A DNA stretch of 64,000 nucleotides from positions 1,178,001 through 1,242,000 of the forward strand of contig OY969916.1 in NCBI GenBank assembly GCA_963704535.1, written 5' to 3'. Shown in pieces: positions 1-8,833 of this stretch. The notes beneath the pieces were generated by a model. It did not search any database. It was not told where the DNA came from and worked only from the letters and a program-made list of their open reading frames with translations. Source of the DNA: G963704535 sp963704535 (GTDB lineage Bacteria > Chloroflexota > Chloroflexia > Chloroflexales > Roseiflexaceae). The stretch's first letter is position 1; every line of letters starts with the position of its first letter. Made by a program: the position numbers and the translations under genes.

Positions 1-531
1 GTGGGCCAGCCCTTCGCGGCGACGCTGGCGCTGCTGGGCGGGCTAGGGCACATCGTGCCGCGGCTTGGCCCGGCTCTGGCGCTGCTGCTCGCGCTGCTGG
101 CGGCGGCTATGATCTCGCCGCTGGAGGTGCTGCTGGTGCTGCTGGGCGGCGGCGCCATCCAGCTCCTGACCCACAAGTTCGCGGTACGCTCAATGCAGAA
201 CGAGGCGCTGAAGGTCAATCCGCTCCTGCAAGTGCTGGTGCTGCTGGCGCTGGCCGACTTGGGCGGCCTGTGGCTGATGATCTTCGCGCCGCCGCTGGCG
301 GCGCTGATCCAGGTGCTCTACGCTAGCCTGCTCGCGACCGCCACCGACCGCCGTCCGCAGGAGAGCGCGTTCGAATTGCTGCTGGAGCGGCTGGAGCGGC
401 TTCAGGGCGTGGCGGATGAAGATAATCTGGAGCTGAAGAGCACGCTTCGACGCAGTTGCGACCTGATCAACCAGGCCCAGACCCTGCTGAATGAGGGCGC
501 GGGCTACGGGCAGGCGAAGCAGAAGTCGTAA
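1..531 (+). CDS. AI-2E family (PerM-like) transporter, C-terminal part, cut by window edge
   Basis: The 176 residues are very hydrophobic, with about four membrane segments, and end in a cytoplasmic helical tail from about residue 118. The pattern of a buried Gly-Pro pair (GHIVPRLGP), a middle segment reading KVNPLLQVLVLLALADLGGL and a last segment LMIFAPPLAALIQVL matches the end of the AI-2E/PerM permease family, whose members are about 350 residues. The gene therefore starts outside the window and the GTG at base 1 need not be its start. The substrate is unknown; family members have been proposed to export AI-2 or to act as Na+/H+ antiporters. The Nudix-GNAT gene converges on it 18 bases downstream. 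Confidence 0.75.
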   Translation: MGQPFAATLALLGGLGHIVPRLGPALALLLALLAAAMISPLEVLLVLLGGGAIQLLTHKFAVRSMQNEALKVNPLLQVLVLLALADLGGLWLMIFAPPLAALIQVLYASLLATATDRRPQESAFELLLERLERLQGVADEDNLELKSTLRRSCDLINQAQTLLNEGAGYGQAKQKS

Positions 532-548
532 TCGCGTATCGCCACTTT

Positions 549-1511
549 TCACCCGAGCCGCAGCCTTAGCACCCCTTCGGCCACAAACCCGCACGCCGCC
601 AGAAACGCCCGCGCGCCCTCGTCCTCCGGTGCGGCGACGACGTGCAGCGCGCCGCAGCCACGCGCCCGCGCGACCTGGGCCGCCGCCACGACCAGCGCCG
701 TGCCCAGGCCCTGCCGTCGCAACGCCGGCGTGACAGCCAGGCCGTCAAGTGTCGCGTACCAGCCCCACAGCGCCTGGTGAAGGCCCAGGACCGCGACGCC
801 AGCGACCGCGCCGGCCAACTCCCCGACTAGGATCGGGCGATCCGGATTGTGCAGCCGGTCGTGGAGCAGCGCGTCGGCGGCCAGGCGCTGCTCAGGATCG
901 GCGGAGTGCTCACCCAGCAGCAGGTCAAGCACCGCCGGAGCGTCGGCGCGGGTGGCCCCGCGAACGCCGAGCGCCCGCAGATCATCGGCGAGCGGCGCCG
1001 TCCTGCTGTGGATCGGCAAACTCTCGCGGCGCCAGCGCTCGATCGCCTGGAGGTGCGAACGAAACGCAAATGGTGCCGGCAGCGCATCCGGCGGAAATAC
1101 GCCGGCCTCGGTCGCGTCATCGCCGGCGGCCAGCATCCCACCGACAGCCGTCGCGGCGTAGATGATCACCAGCCCGCTCTGCTGGCCCTCGCCGAACGAA
1201 TAAACGCCCAGCAGGTGATCGATCTGCACCAGCAGGCTGGTCTCCTCGTGGCACTCGCGCACCGCCGCTTCCTCCGCGCTCTCGTCCAGCTCCATGTAGC
1301 CGGCCGGCAGCCCCCAGCAGCCGGCGCGTGGCTCGTACCTGCGCCGCACCAGCACGACTTGGCCGTCCATCGCCACAACGACGCCGACCGCCGGCACCGG
1401 GTTGCGGTAGAACACAAAGCTGCACGCCGGGCAGATCTCGCGCTCGCGCCCTTCGGCGAAGCGGCGCTCCATGAGCGCGCCGCAGCGTGGGCAGTAGACT
1501 GGCTGAGACAT
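549..1511 (-). CDS. Zinc-ribbon Nudix hydrolase fused to a GNAT acetyltransferase
   Basis: A 320-residue protein in three parts. Residues 1-40 form a zinc ribbon (CPRCG and CPACSF). Residues 40-165 are a Nudix domain with a Nudix box GYMELDESAEEAAVRECHEE; the final Gly of the signature is Thr here. Residues 180-320 are a GNAT acetyltransferase with the acetyl-CoA loop RRQGLGTALV. The zinc-ribbon Nudix half resembles NUDT14/NudC-like hydrolases acting on nucleotide-sugar or NAD-type pyrophosphates. The substrate cannot be told from sequence. The GNAT half suggests a second, linked reaction or regulation. The ATG is well placed just before the ribbon. A tandem-word hairpin lies directly upstream. 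Confidence 0.85.
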   Translation of the reverse strand: MSQPVYCPRCGALMERRFAEGREREICPACSFVFYRNPVPAVGVVVAMDGQVVLVRRRYEPRAGCWGLPAGYMELDESAEEAAVRECHEETSLLVQIDHLLGVYSFGEGQQSGLVIIYAATAVGGMLAAGDDATEAGVFPPDALPAPFAFRSHLQAIERWRRESLPIHSRTAPLADDLRALGVRGATRADAPAVLDLLLGEHSADPEQRLAADALLHDRLHNPDRPILVGELAGAVAGVAVLGLHQALWGWYATLDGLAVTPALRRQGLGTALVVAAAQVARARGCGALHVVAAPEDEGARAFLAACGFVAEGVLRLRLG

Positions 1512-1527
1512 ACATTCCCCAAGAATA

Positions 1528-1597
1528 GGTGAAGGGGTGAAAGGGTGAAAGGGTGAGTCAGCTCACCCCTTCACCCTTTCACCCTTTCACCCTTTCA
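1528..1597. repeat. Tandem-word hairpin (GGTGAAAG words)
   Basis: Three to four copies of a GGTGAAAG-type word are followed by the reverse complement of the same words around a short AGTCAGCT centre. This gives a long, low-complexity stem-loop. The TGA stop of the phosphatase gene read on the minus strand is formed at the boundary with the first word. It may act as a transcription terminator between the two minus-strand genes. Confidence 0.8.
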
Positions 1598-2236
1598 GAT
1601 AGCTTTCTGACGCTCCCGCACCGTTTCCAGGCGCCCAAGGTGGCACGCCTCACTGAGGCTCACCAGGTAGGGCAGATCCTCGCTGTACTCGATCACGCTA
1701 ATGCTGGCGTTGGTGACCCAGATCCGGTTGAGCCGATCCATATTCATGCCCAGCGCGTCGGCGACCAGGATCTTGACGACGACATCGTGGGTCGAGACCA
1801 GGACATTCCGGCCGTGATAGTCCTTGCACAGCCAGTCCTTGAAGTCGAGCACGCGCTTGAGGATATTGCTGAAGCTCTCGCCGTTTGGCATCTGCACGCG
1901 GGTCGGGTGGGAACGCCACTCGCGCAGCCCATCGCCGTAGCGGGCGATCACCTCATCGGCCATCAGTCCCTGCCAGTCGCCGTGGTCGATCTCAAGCAGC
2001 GCCGACGACTGCTCAAACGGGACGTCGGAGTGATGGCGCGCGATCGCCTCGGCGGTCTTGGCCGCGCGCTGGAGCGGGCTGGTGAAGATGACATCGAGCG
2101 GCTCGCGCTGGAGGCGGCCGGACAGCGCCTCGGCTTGGCGCAACCCCAAGTCTGAGAGCGGCGCATCGAGCTGCCCCTGGTAGCGGCCGATGCGGTTCCA
2201 TTCACTTTCGCCATGGCGGACAATGATCAATCGCAT
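1595..2236 (-). CDS. Histidine phosphatase family protein (phosphoglycerate mutase-like)
   Basis: A cytosolic protein of 213 residues. The catalytic motif RHGESEWN lies at residues 6-13, with the usual downstream features SDLGLRQAEAL and FTSPLQRAAKTAEAI, and a second catalytic His in VSTHDVVVK. This is the branch-1 histidine phosphatase fold (phosphoglycerate mutase, CobC or broad-specificity phosphatase). The specific substrate cannot be assigned. The start chosen gives MRLIIVRHGE; a longer in-frame start 12 codons upstream would add an unconserved leader. A TATAAT-like hexamer on the minus strand at 2350-2355 may be its -10 box. Confidence 0.85.
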   Translation of the reverse strand: MRLIIVRHGESEWNRIGRYQGQLDAPLSDLGLRQAEALSGRLQREPLDVIFTSPLQRAAKTAEAIARHHSDVPFEQSSALLEIDHGDWQGLMADEVIARYGDGLREWRSHPTRVQMPNGESFSNILKRVLDFKDWLCKDYHGRNVLVSTHDVVVKILVADALGMNMDRLNRIWVTNASISVIEYSEDLPYLVSLSEACHLGRLETVRERQKAI

Positions 2237-2462
2237 AGCTGTGTCTCGCTTGGTATGGTAGGAGGCGACCACTGCGGCGGCCTCGCGGCTGGACTGACCT
2301 TCGGCGCCGGCGACGATCGACTGCCACGACGGTGTGGCGTCAGGCGAGCATTATAGCCGAAAATAGTCAGGAGAGGAGTTGGGAAGAGTGAGGAGGCTAC
2401 TCCTCGAATCCCCTTTTCCTTGCATAAGAGCGTACAATAGGGCCGTGTACACGCGCACGTCT

Positions 2463-2592
2463 CTTAGGGACTCTGAATTTCTTCTTCATCCCAAAGCGCG
2501 CGTGAAACGTAAAACGTGAAACGCGAAAGGCCCTCACGCATCACGTTTCACGTTTCACGCCGAGACGCTTTCGTTTTTTCGAGGCCCGTAAG
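2463..2592. mobile_element. Core-variable miniature element I (GTGAAACGT core)
   Basis: The left end reads CTTAGGGACTC followed by an AT-rich stretch and CATCCCAAAG. The right end, read on the other strand, begins CTTACGGGCCTC and is also AT-rich. Between them is a hairpin of GTGAAACGT-type words and their complement. The same end sequences recur around different cores elsewhere in this window. It ends 16 bases before the next start codon, so it may form the 5' leader of the lipoprotein mRNA. No coding capacity is visible. Confidence 0.65.
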
Positions 2593-2608
2593 TCCAAGCG
2601 AGGTACCT

Positions 2609-4063
2609 ATGGAAAGCTCTCATACCCTTGACAAGCCCAACTGGAAGCGCCGCTGGCGCAGCCGCCCCACGATCGTTGTGCTCGTGCTGGCCCTGCTGGT
2701 GATCGCCGGCTGTGGCAGCACCGCGCAGATTCCTGCTGACCAGCCGACAGCGGCCCCCCAGGCGACCGACATTCCCCCTGCCACGCCGGCACCAACCGCC
2801 GCCGCCACGGCCGAGGTACCGACCGCGCCTGCGCCAACCGCCGTACCGCCGGAGTCGCCGCCGACAAGCGCGCCCACGCCACCCGCAGCGACCCAGCCAA
2901 AGGGGCTGATCGCCTTCTTCTCAGATGGTGGGTCGGGCGAAGTTCCAGACCCGTGCCTGGGCGATTGTTTTATCTACGGCGACCTGTATGTCGCCAGCGC
3001 CGGCGCCGACCAGCCGACACGCCTGACCACCGACACCGCCGTCCAGCTCCAGACCACGCGCGCGGCCTGGTCGCCTGACGGGCAGTGGCTCGCGATTGAT
3101 TCAAGCCGCAACGGCAGCGCCTTCGATCTCCACCTGATTAGCGCCGACGGCAGCCGGCAGACCCGCCTGACGAATGGCGGCGGGCGTAGCCCCTCCTGGT
3201 CGCCCGATGGGCAGCGCATCGCCTTTGTCGTGAATGATGAAACCGGCGACGGTTCCAGCGGCGACATCGCGGTTATTAACGTCGACGGAAGCGAGCAGAC
3301 CACCCTGACCACCGGCGGCGGGCAGAATCCGGTCTGGTCCCCGGATGGGCAGCGTATCGCCTTCCAGCGAGCAAACGACATCTACCTTATTAATGCCGAC
3401 GGCAGCCAGGAGACCCGCCTGGCCACCGGCGGGTATGGTCCCGCCTGGTCGCCCGACGGGCAACGCATCGCCTTTGTCAAAAGCGATAGCCTGAACAATG
3501 TTGGCGCGCTGTATGTGATACAGGCCGATGGCAGCCAGGAGACCCGCCTAACTGACGAAAATAGCGTGTTGCCGACCTGGTCGCCTGACGGAGGGCGGAT
3601 CGCGTTCGTTCGCGACGAGGACATCTACGTGGTAAACGCCGACGGCAGCCAGGCCACCAACCTCACCAAGAGCGCGGAATGGGAGGGCGAGCCGACCTGG
3701 TCGCCCGATGGGCTGGCGCTGGCCTTTACGGGTGGTTCAGATACAGGTCCGCATATCTTCGTGATCAACGCCGACGGCACGGGGCGCACCCAGATCACCG
3801 AGTTTTGGAGTTGGTGGCCGACCTGGTCGCCGGCCGCAACGGACCCGACGCTTGCGTCGGCCACGCCGCCGATGCAGGGTGGCGCCGTCGTCGAGCTGCA
3901 ACAGCGCTTAACGAAGCTCGGCTATGATATCGGCGCGGTCGATGGAATCTACGGGCCACGCAGCGAGGCCGCCGTGCGTAGCTTCCAGGAGCGCAACGGC
4001 CTGGCCGTCGACGGCATCGTCGGCCCGGCGACCTGGGCGGCGCTCCGTATGGCGGTGCCGTAA
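2609..4063 (+). CDS. TolB-like beta-propeller lipoprotein with C-terminal peptidoglycan-binding domain
   Basis: The protein has 484 residues. A basic N-terminus and a hydrophobic helix end in the lipobox VIAGCG, so it is predicted to be a lipoprotein. A Pro/Thr/Ala-rich linker follows to about residue 95. Next come about eight PD40/TolB-like repeats with the signature W(S)PDGQRIAF and ...NADGS..TRL. Residues 420-484 form a PG_binding_1 domain (VVELQQRLTKLGYDIGAVDG, GIVGPATW). The reading is an extracytoplasmic propeller anchored to membrane and cell wall; ligand and partner are unknown. The start was chosen because a GAGG Shine-Dalgarno precedes it and because upstream codons fall in element I. 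The near-identical blades may recombine. Confidence 0.85.
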   Translation: MESSHTLDKPNWKRRWRSRPTIVVLVLALLVIAGCGSTAQIPADQPTAAPQATDIPPATPAPTAAATAEVPTAPAPTAVPPESPPTSAPTPPAATQPKGLIAFFSDGGSGEVPDPCLGDCFIYGDLYVASAGADQPTRLTTDTAVQLQTTRAAWSPDGQWLAIDSSRNGSAFDLHLISADGSRQTRLTNGGGRSPSWSPDGQRIAFVVNDETGDGSSGDIAVINVDGSEQTTLTTGGGQNPVWSPDGQRIAFQRANDIYLINADGSQETRLATGGYGPAWSPDGQRIAFVKSDSLNNVGALYVIQADGSQETRLTDENSVLPTWSPDGGRIAFVRDEDIYVVNADGSQATNLTKSAEWEGEPTWSPDGLALAFTGGSDTGPHIFVINADGTGRTQITEFWSWWPTWSPAATDPTLASATPPMQGGAVVELQQRLTKLGYDIGAVDGIYGPRSEAAVRSFQERNGLAVDGIVGPATWAALRMAVP

Positions 4064-4197
4064 CCAGCCACTCGCGGCGCGAAGTGTGCTACTATAGCCT
4101 TTCAGAAAAAGAACTGGAAAGGGTGGGTAAGGGGAGAGCGTCGCCCTCCCCTTACCCACCCAACCCAATCCTGAACCGAGCGATAGCGAGGCACACA

Positions 4198-4953
4198 ATG
4201 ACCGAGCAAGAGCAGGGCCAACTCGTCATTCTGCCCGACCAGGCCGGCCTGGCCGAGGCGGCGGCACGGCGCTTCGTCGAGCTGTCGCAGGCGGCGATCG
4301 ACAGGGGCGGCCGCTTCAGCGTCGCGCTCGCCGGCGGCACCACCCCGCGCGCAATGTACGAGCGGCTGGCCCGGCCGCCCCTACACGACGAGGTCGATTG
4401 GGCCAACGTCCACGTCTTCTGGAGCGACGAGCGCTACGTCCCGCCCGACGACCCGCAGAGCTGCTACCGCATGGCCCGCGAGTCGCTGCTGGCGCACGTG
4501 CCCATTCCGGCCGCGCACATCTACCTGGCGCCCACGATCGGCGGCGCCCCGGAGGCCGCCGCCCAAGCCTACGCCGAGACCCTGACCGCCTCATTTAAGT
4601 CGGATCTCCCGCGCTTCGATCTCATCCTGCTCGGCATGGGGCCGGACGGCCACACCGCCTCGCTGTTCCCCGGCAAGCCGCAAGTGACCGCGCCCGACGC
4701 CGATCTGGTAGTCGCCGTCCACGAAGCGCCCAAGCCACCGCCCACGCGCCTCTCGTTCACACTGCCGCTGATCAACGCCGCCGCGCAGGTGATCTTCCTA
4801 GTCGCCGGCGCCGACAAAGCGGCGGCACTGCGCGATGTGCTGCGCGGTCCACCCGACCCGGCCAGGCTGCCGGCCCAGGGCGTGCGGCTCACCCGTGGCA
4901 CCCTGACCTGGCTGGTGGATGCGGCGGCGGCCGGGTCTTTGAACGAGGAATGA
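4198..4953 (+). CDS. pgl: 6-phosphogluconolactonase
   Basis: A 251-residue protein with the Pgl/DevB signatures: ALAGGTTPRAMYERL near residue 43, the motif FWSDERYVPPDDPQSCYRMA, and LILLGMGPDGHTASLFPG. It hydrolyses 6-phosphogluconolactone to 6-phosphogluconate in the oxidative pentose phosphate pathway, in the cytosol. The start MTEQEQ was chosen because upstream in-frame codons are unconserved and GC-skewed. No zwf or gnd gene is adjacent in this window. The gene converges with a broken propeller gene directly after its stop. Confidence 0.93.
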   Translation: MTEQEQGQLVILPDQAGLAEAAARRFVELSQAAIDRGGRFSVALAGGTTPRAMYERLARPPLHDEVDWANVHVFWSDERYVPPDDPQSCYRMARESLLAHVPIPAAHIYLAPTIGGAPEAAAQAYAETLTASFKSDLPRFDLILLGMGPDGHTASLFPGKPQVTAPDADLVVAVHEAPKPPPTRLSFTLPLINAAAQVIFLVAGADKAAALRDVLRGPPDPARLPAQGVRLTRGTLTWLVDAAAAGSLNEE

Positions 4954-5375
4954 CGGAACGGCGGATCGTACGCCACGGTGAACTGATGCTGGTGAAGATC
5001 GATAAAGGTCCCGATCAGGGCGCCGCTTGCCGCATCGTGTCGTTGTACTTCCGACCCATTGAGCAGGTACATGTTGCCGTCCGGGCCGGCGGCCATATCG
5101 TAGGGGAACTCGCCGGAATCCGCGCTCTTGGGGATAAAGACATCGATCAGCGCGCCTGTCGCGGCGTCGTGGCGCAGCACCTTCGATCTATCGCCGACAA
5201 ACAGAAACGACGAGGTAGCGCCGTGAGCCGGCGTCGCCGGGCCGGCGCAAAGTAGCTGCGCCACCAGCAACCCTACCAGTAACGCTGAAAACCTCGACAG
5301 CGCCCCTCCAACCTGGCGCCCACTGTGGCAGAGTGATCGCAAGCAGACATAGACAGCACCTCCTCTTTTGCCCAA
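4954..5375 (-). pseudogene. 5' fragment of a secreted NHL/SMP-30-like beta-propeller gene
   Basis: From a TTG start the frame encodes a signal-peptide-like N-terminus (hydrophobic ALLVGLLVAQLLCAG, then PAHGA). Two propeller-like repeats follow, FVGDRSKVLRHDAATGALI and a second copy with VQRHDAASGALIGTF plus GPDGNMYLLNG. After about residue 140 the frame simply runs antisense to pgl and loses all resemblance to the family. The gene is thus the first 140 codons of an exported propeller protein, cut off at the pgl 3' end. Full-length relatives usually carry several more repeats. The break could mark a past rearrangement; expression is unlikely to give a useful product. Confidence 0.6.
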
Positions 5376-5503
5376 TGATATTGGACCAGGCGTTATTCCG
5401 CAATAGCCGCGACGTGGATATCCGATTAAATCAAAGTGGAGGAGCCGCAGTGATGTTCACCGCCGCCCCTCCGCCACACTCGCCCTTTTCCCAGAAACCC
5501 AGC

Positions 5504-7114
5504 TTAATCAGGAAACAGCTCATCCATCTCCACCTGCGCCTGCTCGCGGCTGACCGCCCGCAGGCCCATCGCCCGGTAGAAGTCGGCATCGTAGGGGCGC
5601 GTGCGCACCACCACCGGCATCGGCACCGTGTGGCCCAGCACCAGCGCCTGCTGGCGCGTGTCCAGGCTCGCCAGCACCGTCTTCAAGCTCGACGACCCGC
5701 TCACGCCGGTGAACACCGCATCGATGTCCTTCTCGTCGTTGAGCAGCGCCGTAACCCGGCTGCCAAGCTGGCTCATCACCTCTGCGTCGATCGACGAGGG
5801 CCGCTGATCGACCACCAGCAGTGTCACGCTGTACTTACGCAACTCACGCGCGATCGTCCCAAAGATCGTCTGCTTGGCCGCGGACGGGTTGAGGAACTTA
5901 TGCGCCTCCTCGATCGTGATCATCAGTTGGCGCGGCTTGTCGGCGGCGTTCTTAGTGCGGATATACTCCTCAGTCTGCTCGATCCAGCGGCGGTGGATGC
6001 GGCGCGTGATAATATTGGCCACCAGCATATACGAGAGCGCGTCGTTATAGCGGCCAAACTCCAGCACCACATGCCGCCCGTGGGCCAGCGCATCGATCAT
6101 CCGGTCGATCGCCGAGGACCCCACCGCGTCGCGCACAAAGCTCTTACGCGCCACCTGCTCAAGCTTGCGCTTCAGCGCGCTGATCGCCCCGGCGTGGCCA
6201 CCCACGTTTTCTGCGAACTCCTTGACCTGCTCGGTGTTCATGCCCAGTAGCGCCTTCAGCCAGCCGGCCTTGAACCGATCCACCAGCAAATAGGCCGACT
6301 CCGCCGCAGTTGCATTAAGATTCAGCTCATCTTGCAACAACGTCACGTCTTCGACATCGATCTGATCCAGCCCGATCAGCACTTCTTCGTCCACCGGGAC
6401 ATTGCGCTTACGTGAGGAGGCCACGTCGAGCGAATAGATCAAGACCTGCGCGCCGAACAACTGGCGCAGCCCCTTGACAAACGTCTCGTTCTCCGACTGC
6501 GCGTCCCAGCCGTACTCGCTGTGCATATCGAAGATCAGATTCGAGGAGATGTCGCTCTTGATCGTGCCGCACAGCAGCAGCCGAGTCAGAAAGCTCTTGC
6601 CGGTGCCGCTCTTGCCGAAGACCCCATTGGAGCGCTCGACCAGCCGGGTCAGATCCAGGCAGACCGGCACATCCATATCGAGCGGGCGGCCGATCTCGAA
6701 GTGCTTGGCGTCCTCCTCGCCGAAGACGCGCGTGAAATCACCCTCCTCGGCGTCCAGCACCGGCGCGAAGTGGCGCGGCACGGTCTTGACCGGCAGCAGC
6801 CCCTGGTCGATGTCGCGCGGCAGCATCAGCATCGGCTTGATCGTGATCGAGCCGTATGTCGACGTCCCGGCAAGCACCTCGTGAATAAATGGATCGCCAT
6901 TGGGCGGATCGACCAGAATCTTCTGGTTGGTCGCCTCCAAAATGACATCGGTGATCATGGAGAAAAACTCGTGTTTTTCGCCCTGAATCACCACAAACTT
7001 GCCGACACGCATATCCTCGACGCTTTCGCGGCCCTCAAGGCGCGCGTTCAGGCCATCGACCAGCGAGCCGCTTGTGATCACGCCGAGGCGGGTACGGATG
7101 AGAGGTGGCATCAT
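5504..7114 (-). CDS. HerA-like hexameric ATPase (HAS barrel plus DUF87)
   Basis: A 536-residue protein with an N-terminal beta-rich HAS-barrel-like region (about 1-125). The P-loop GKSGTGKSFLTRLLL is near residue 190. IFDMHSEYG follows, then Walker B in QLMITIEEAHKFL and a sensor-like VVDQRPSSID. This is the HerA/VirB4-type FtsK-HerA ATPase superfamily. Classical HerA pairs with the NurA nuclease in DNA end resection, but no nurA is next to it here, so the role (DNA translocation, or a membrane-linked ATPase) is open. It stands alone on the minus strand. It is intact despite its length, unlike several genes further right. Confidence 0.85.
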   Translation of the reverse strand: MMPPLIRTRLGVITSGSLVDGLNARLEGRESVEDMRVGKFVVIQGEKHEFFSMITDVILEATNQKILVDPPNGDPFIHEVLAGTSTYGSITIKPMLMLPRDIDQGLLPVKTVPRHFAPVLDAEEGDFTRVFGEEDAKHFEIGRPLDMDVPVCLDLTRLVERSNGVFGKSGTGKSFLTRLLLCGTIKSDISSNLIFDMHSEYGWDAQSENETFVKGLRQLFGAQVLIYSLDVASSRKRNVPVDEEVLIGLDQIDVEDVTLLQDELNLNATAAESAYLLVDRFKAGWLKALLGMNTEQVKEFAENVGGHAGAISALKRKLEQVARKSFVRDAVGSSAIDRMIDALAHGRHVVLEFGRYNDALSYMLVANIITRRIHRRWIEQTEEYIRTKNAADKPRQLMITIEEAHKFLNPSAAKQTIFGTIARELRKYSVTLLVVDQRPSSIDAEVMSQLGSRVTALLNDEKDIDAVFTGVSGSSSLKTVLASLDTRQQALVLGHTVPMPVVVRTRPYDADFYRAMGLRAVSREQAQVEMDELFPD

Positions 7115-7243
7115 GCTGCTCCAGTTGGGGGAGGATCAAAAATTCAGGCTTTTACGACATTCGATCGGTGCCGGCCCCCGCAACGGCGAGCGATTAGCAC
7201 AAATATATCATTAAGTGCGTGCGTGTCAAGCGCCAGGACCTGT

Positions 7244-7249
7244 TATAAT
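7244..7249 (+). promoter_or_regulatory. Sigma-70-type -10 box upstream of the oxidoreductase
   Basis: A perfect TATAAT lies between the divergent HerA-like gene and the molybdopterin oxidoreductase. No convincing -35 box is seen at 16-18 bases. Transcription would begin near 7256. That leaves either an almost leaderless mRNA starting at the ATG at 7260, or a leader of about 105 bases to the ATG at 7362. Confidence 0.5.
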
Positions 7250-7361
7250 AGTTCCCACGATGCCGGCAGCCTCGCTCGCATCGCCGCCAGGGGCCGGTGC
7301 CCTGGCGGAACGTTATGAGGCAGCCCCGGCCGGGATCGTATCAAATGAGGATCGTGCCAAG

Positions 7362-8426
7362 ATGTCTCCGCGCATGACAGACTGGAGCCTAGCGCTATCA
7401 GTCGGCATCGCCTTCGGCAGTGGGATCATCAGCCTGATCAGCGGTCACCCCGATCAGTGGCCGGTCTTTGCGCTGCACGGGATGGCCGGCCTCTGGCTGA
7501 CCCTGCTGCTCTGGGGCAAGCTGCGGCGCGTGCTGCCGCGCCTGGCGGACCCACACCGCTGGGATCGCGGCACGCTGCTGGGCGCCGGCGCTACCTCGCT
7601 GGTGCTGCTGGCGGCCGGGTCGGGGGTCTGGTGGGGGCTCGGCGGCGATCTCTTCCTGGCCGGGTTCAATCTGTTGAACTGGCACATTGTGCTGGGCCTG
7701 GCGCTGACGCTGATCGTCTCGCTACATATGATCGTTCGCGCCCGGCCGCTGCGCCGCCAGGATGTACAGGGCCGCCGGCGGGCGCTGCGCTTCACGACCA
7801 CGCTCCTGGGCGGCGTCGCGCTCTGGCCGGCGCAGCAGGCGCTGGGCCAGCCGCTGGCGATGGCAGGGTCACGGCGGCGCTTCACCGGCTCGCGCGAGGC
7901 CGGCAGCTTCGCCGGCAACGCATTCCCAGCCACAAGCTGGGTGGCCGATCAGCCGCGCCCGATCGACGCCGACCGCTGGCGGATGGAGGTCGGCGGCGCG
8001 GTCAGGCAGCCACTGGTGCTGCGGTACGCCGATCTGCTGGCGTTCGACGACAGCGCCGAGGCGACGCTTGACTGCACCGGCGGCTTCTACAGCACCCAGA
8101 TCTGGCGCGGCACTCGCGTGGGGCGCTTGCTCGAACGGGCCGGCCCGCTGCCCGAGGCCGGCTGGGTCAGCTTCCGCTCGACGACCGGATACCGCTGGAG
8201 CTTGCCGCTCGGCGAGGCAGCCGGCGCGCTGCTGGCCACGCATGCCGGCGCCGAGCCGCTCTCGCACGACCACGGGGCGCCCGCGCGGCTCGTGGCGCCT
8301 GGTCGGCGCGGCTTCGAGTGGGTCAAGTGGGTCGTGCGGATCGAGATCCTGACAGCGCCCGACCCTGGCCAGGTGTTCTCGCTCTATACCAGTAGTTTCA
8401 CACCCGCCGGGCGTGGTGAGGCGTAG
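7362..8426 (+). CDS. Membrane-anchored molybdopterin-dependent oxidoreductase (sulfite-oxidase fold)
   Basis: About 354 residues. The first 130 hold four membrane helices with histidines at HGMAG, NWHIVLGL and SLHMIVRARP, which could ligate heme b as in cytochrome b561-like anchors. The remainder is a sulfite-oxidase/YedY-like Moco domain; the expected Mo-binding Cys is in TLDCTGGFYSTQIWRG and the cofactor-binding end in APGRRGFEWVKWV. It probably passes electrons between an extracytoplasmic substrate and the quinone pool. The start was placed at 7362 because a GAGG lies 11 bases upstream and it begins just before the first helix; the ATG at 7260 would add 34 residues. No Tat signal is seen. 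Confidence 0.8.
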   Translation: MSPRMTDWSLALSVGIAFGSGIISLISGHPDQWPVFALHGMAGLWLTLLLWGKLRRVLPRLADPHRWDRGTLLGAGATSLVLLAAGSGVWWGLGGDLFLAGFNLLNWHIVLGLALTLIVSLHMIVRARPLRRQDVQGRRRALRFTTTLLGGVALWPAQQALGQPLAMAGSRRRFTGSREAGSFAGNAFPATSWVADQPRPIDADRWRMEVGGAVRQPLVLRYADLLAFDDSAEATLDCTGGFYSTQIWRGTRVGRLLERAGPLPEAGWVSFRSTTGYRWSLPLGEAAGALLATHAGAEPLSHDHGAPARLVAPGRRGFEWVKWVVRIEILTAPDPGQVFSLYTSSFTPAGRGEA

Positions 8427-8474
8427 TGATATGTCAATCTGCCCGCCGGATTTCAATTAGGGGATGGTGAGTGC

Positions 8475-8828
8475 GTGCCACACATTTTGATCGTCGAAGA
8501 TGAGAACGACGTGCGCGAGTTCCTCGTGCGCGCCACACGACGCTTTGCTCCACAGGCCGAGATCACCGCCGTCGCCAATGGCGCGCAGGCGCTTGGCGTA
8601 TTCCAACAACGCCAGTGCGACCTGATCATCAGCGACCAGCGCATGCCCGAGATGACCGGGGTCGAGCTGCTCCAGGCGGTGCGGGCCAGCGAATCGGCGG
8701 TGCCGTTCGTGGTGATCTCCGCCGACACGAGCGCCGAGGTCGCGGCGCTGCACGCCGGCGCGACGGCTTTCTTCTACAAGCCGGTCACGGTCCTTCAGCT
8801 CAGCCAGATCGTCGCCTCGCTTATTTGA
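8475..8828 (+). CDS. Single-domain response regulator (CheY-like receiver)
   Basis: The 117 residues are just one receiver domain. The acidic pocket is EDEND, the phospho-acceptor Asp is in LIISDQRMPEMTG, the switch Ser in VVISAD, and the conserved Lys in FYKPV. There is no output domain. It may act as a phospho-relay partner for a kinase encoded elsewhere; the nearest kinase in this window is 30 kb away. The start is GTG. The gene is followed directly by two tandem copies of the hairpin repeat. Confidence 0.88.
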   Translation: MPHILIVEDENDVREFLVRATRRFAPQAEITAVANGAQALGVFQQRQCDLIISDQRMPEMTGVELLQAVRASESAVPFVVISADTSAEVAALHAGATAFFYKPVTVLQLSQIVASLI

Positions 8829-8833
8829 CCAAC

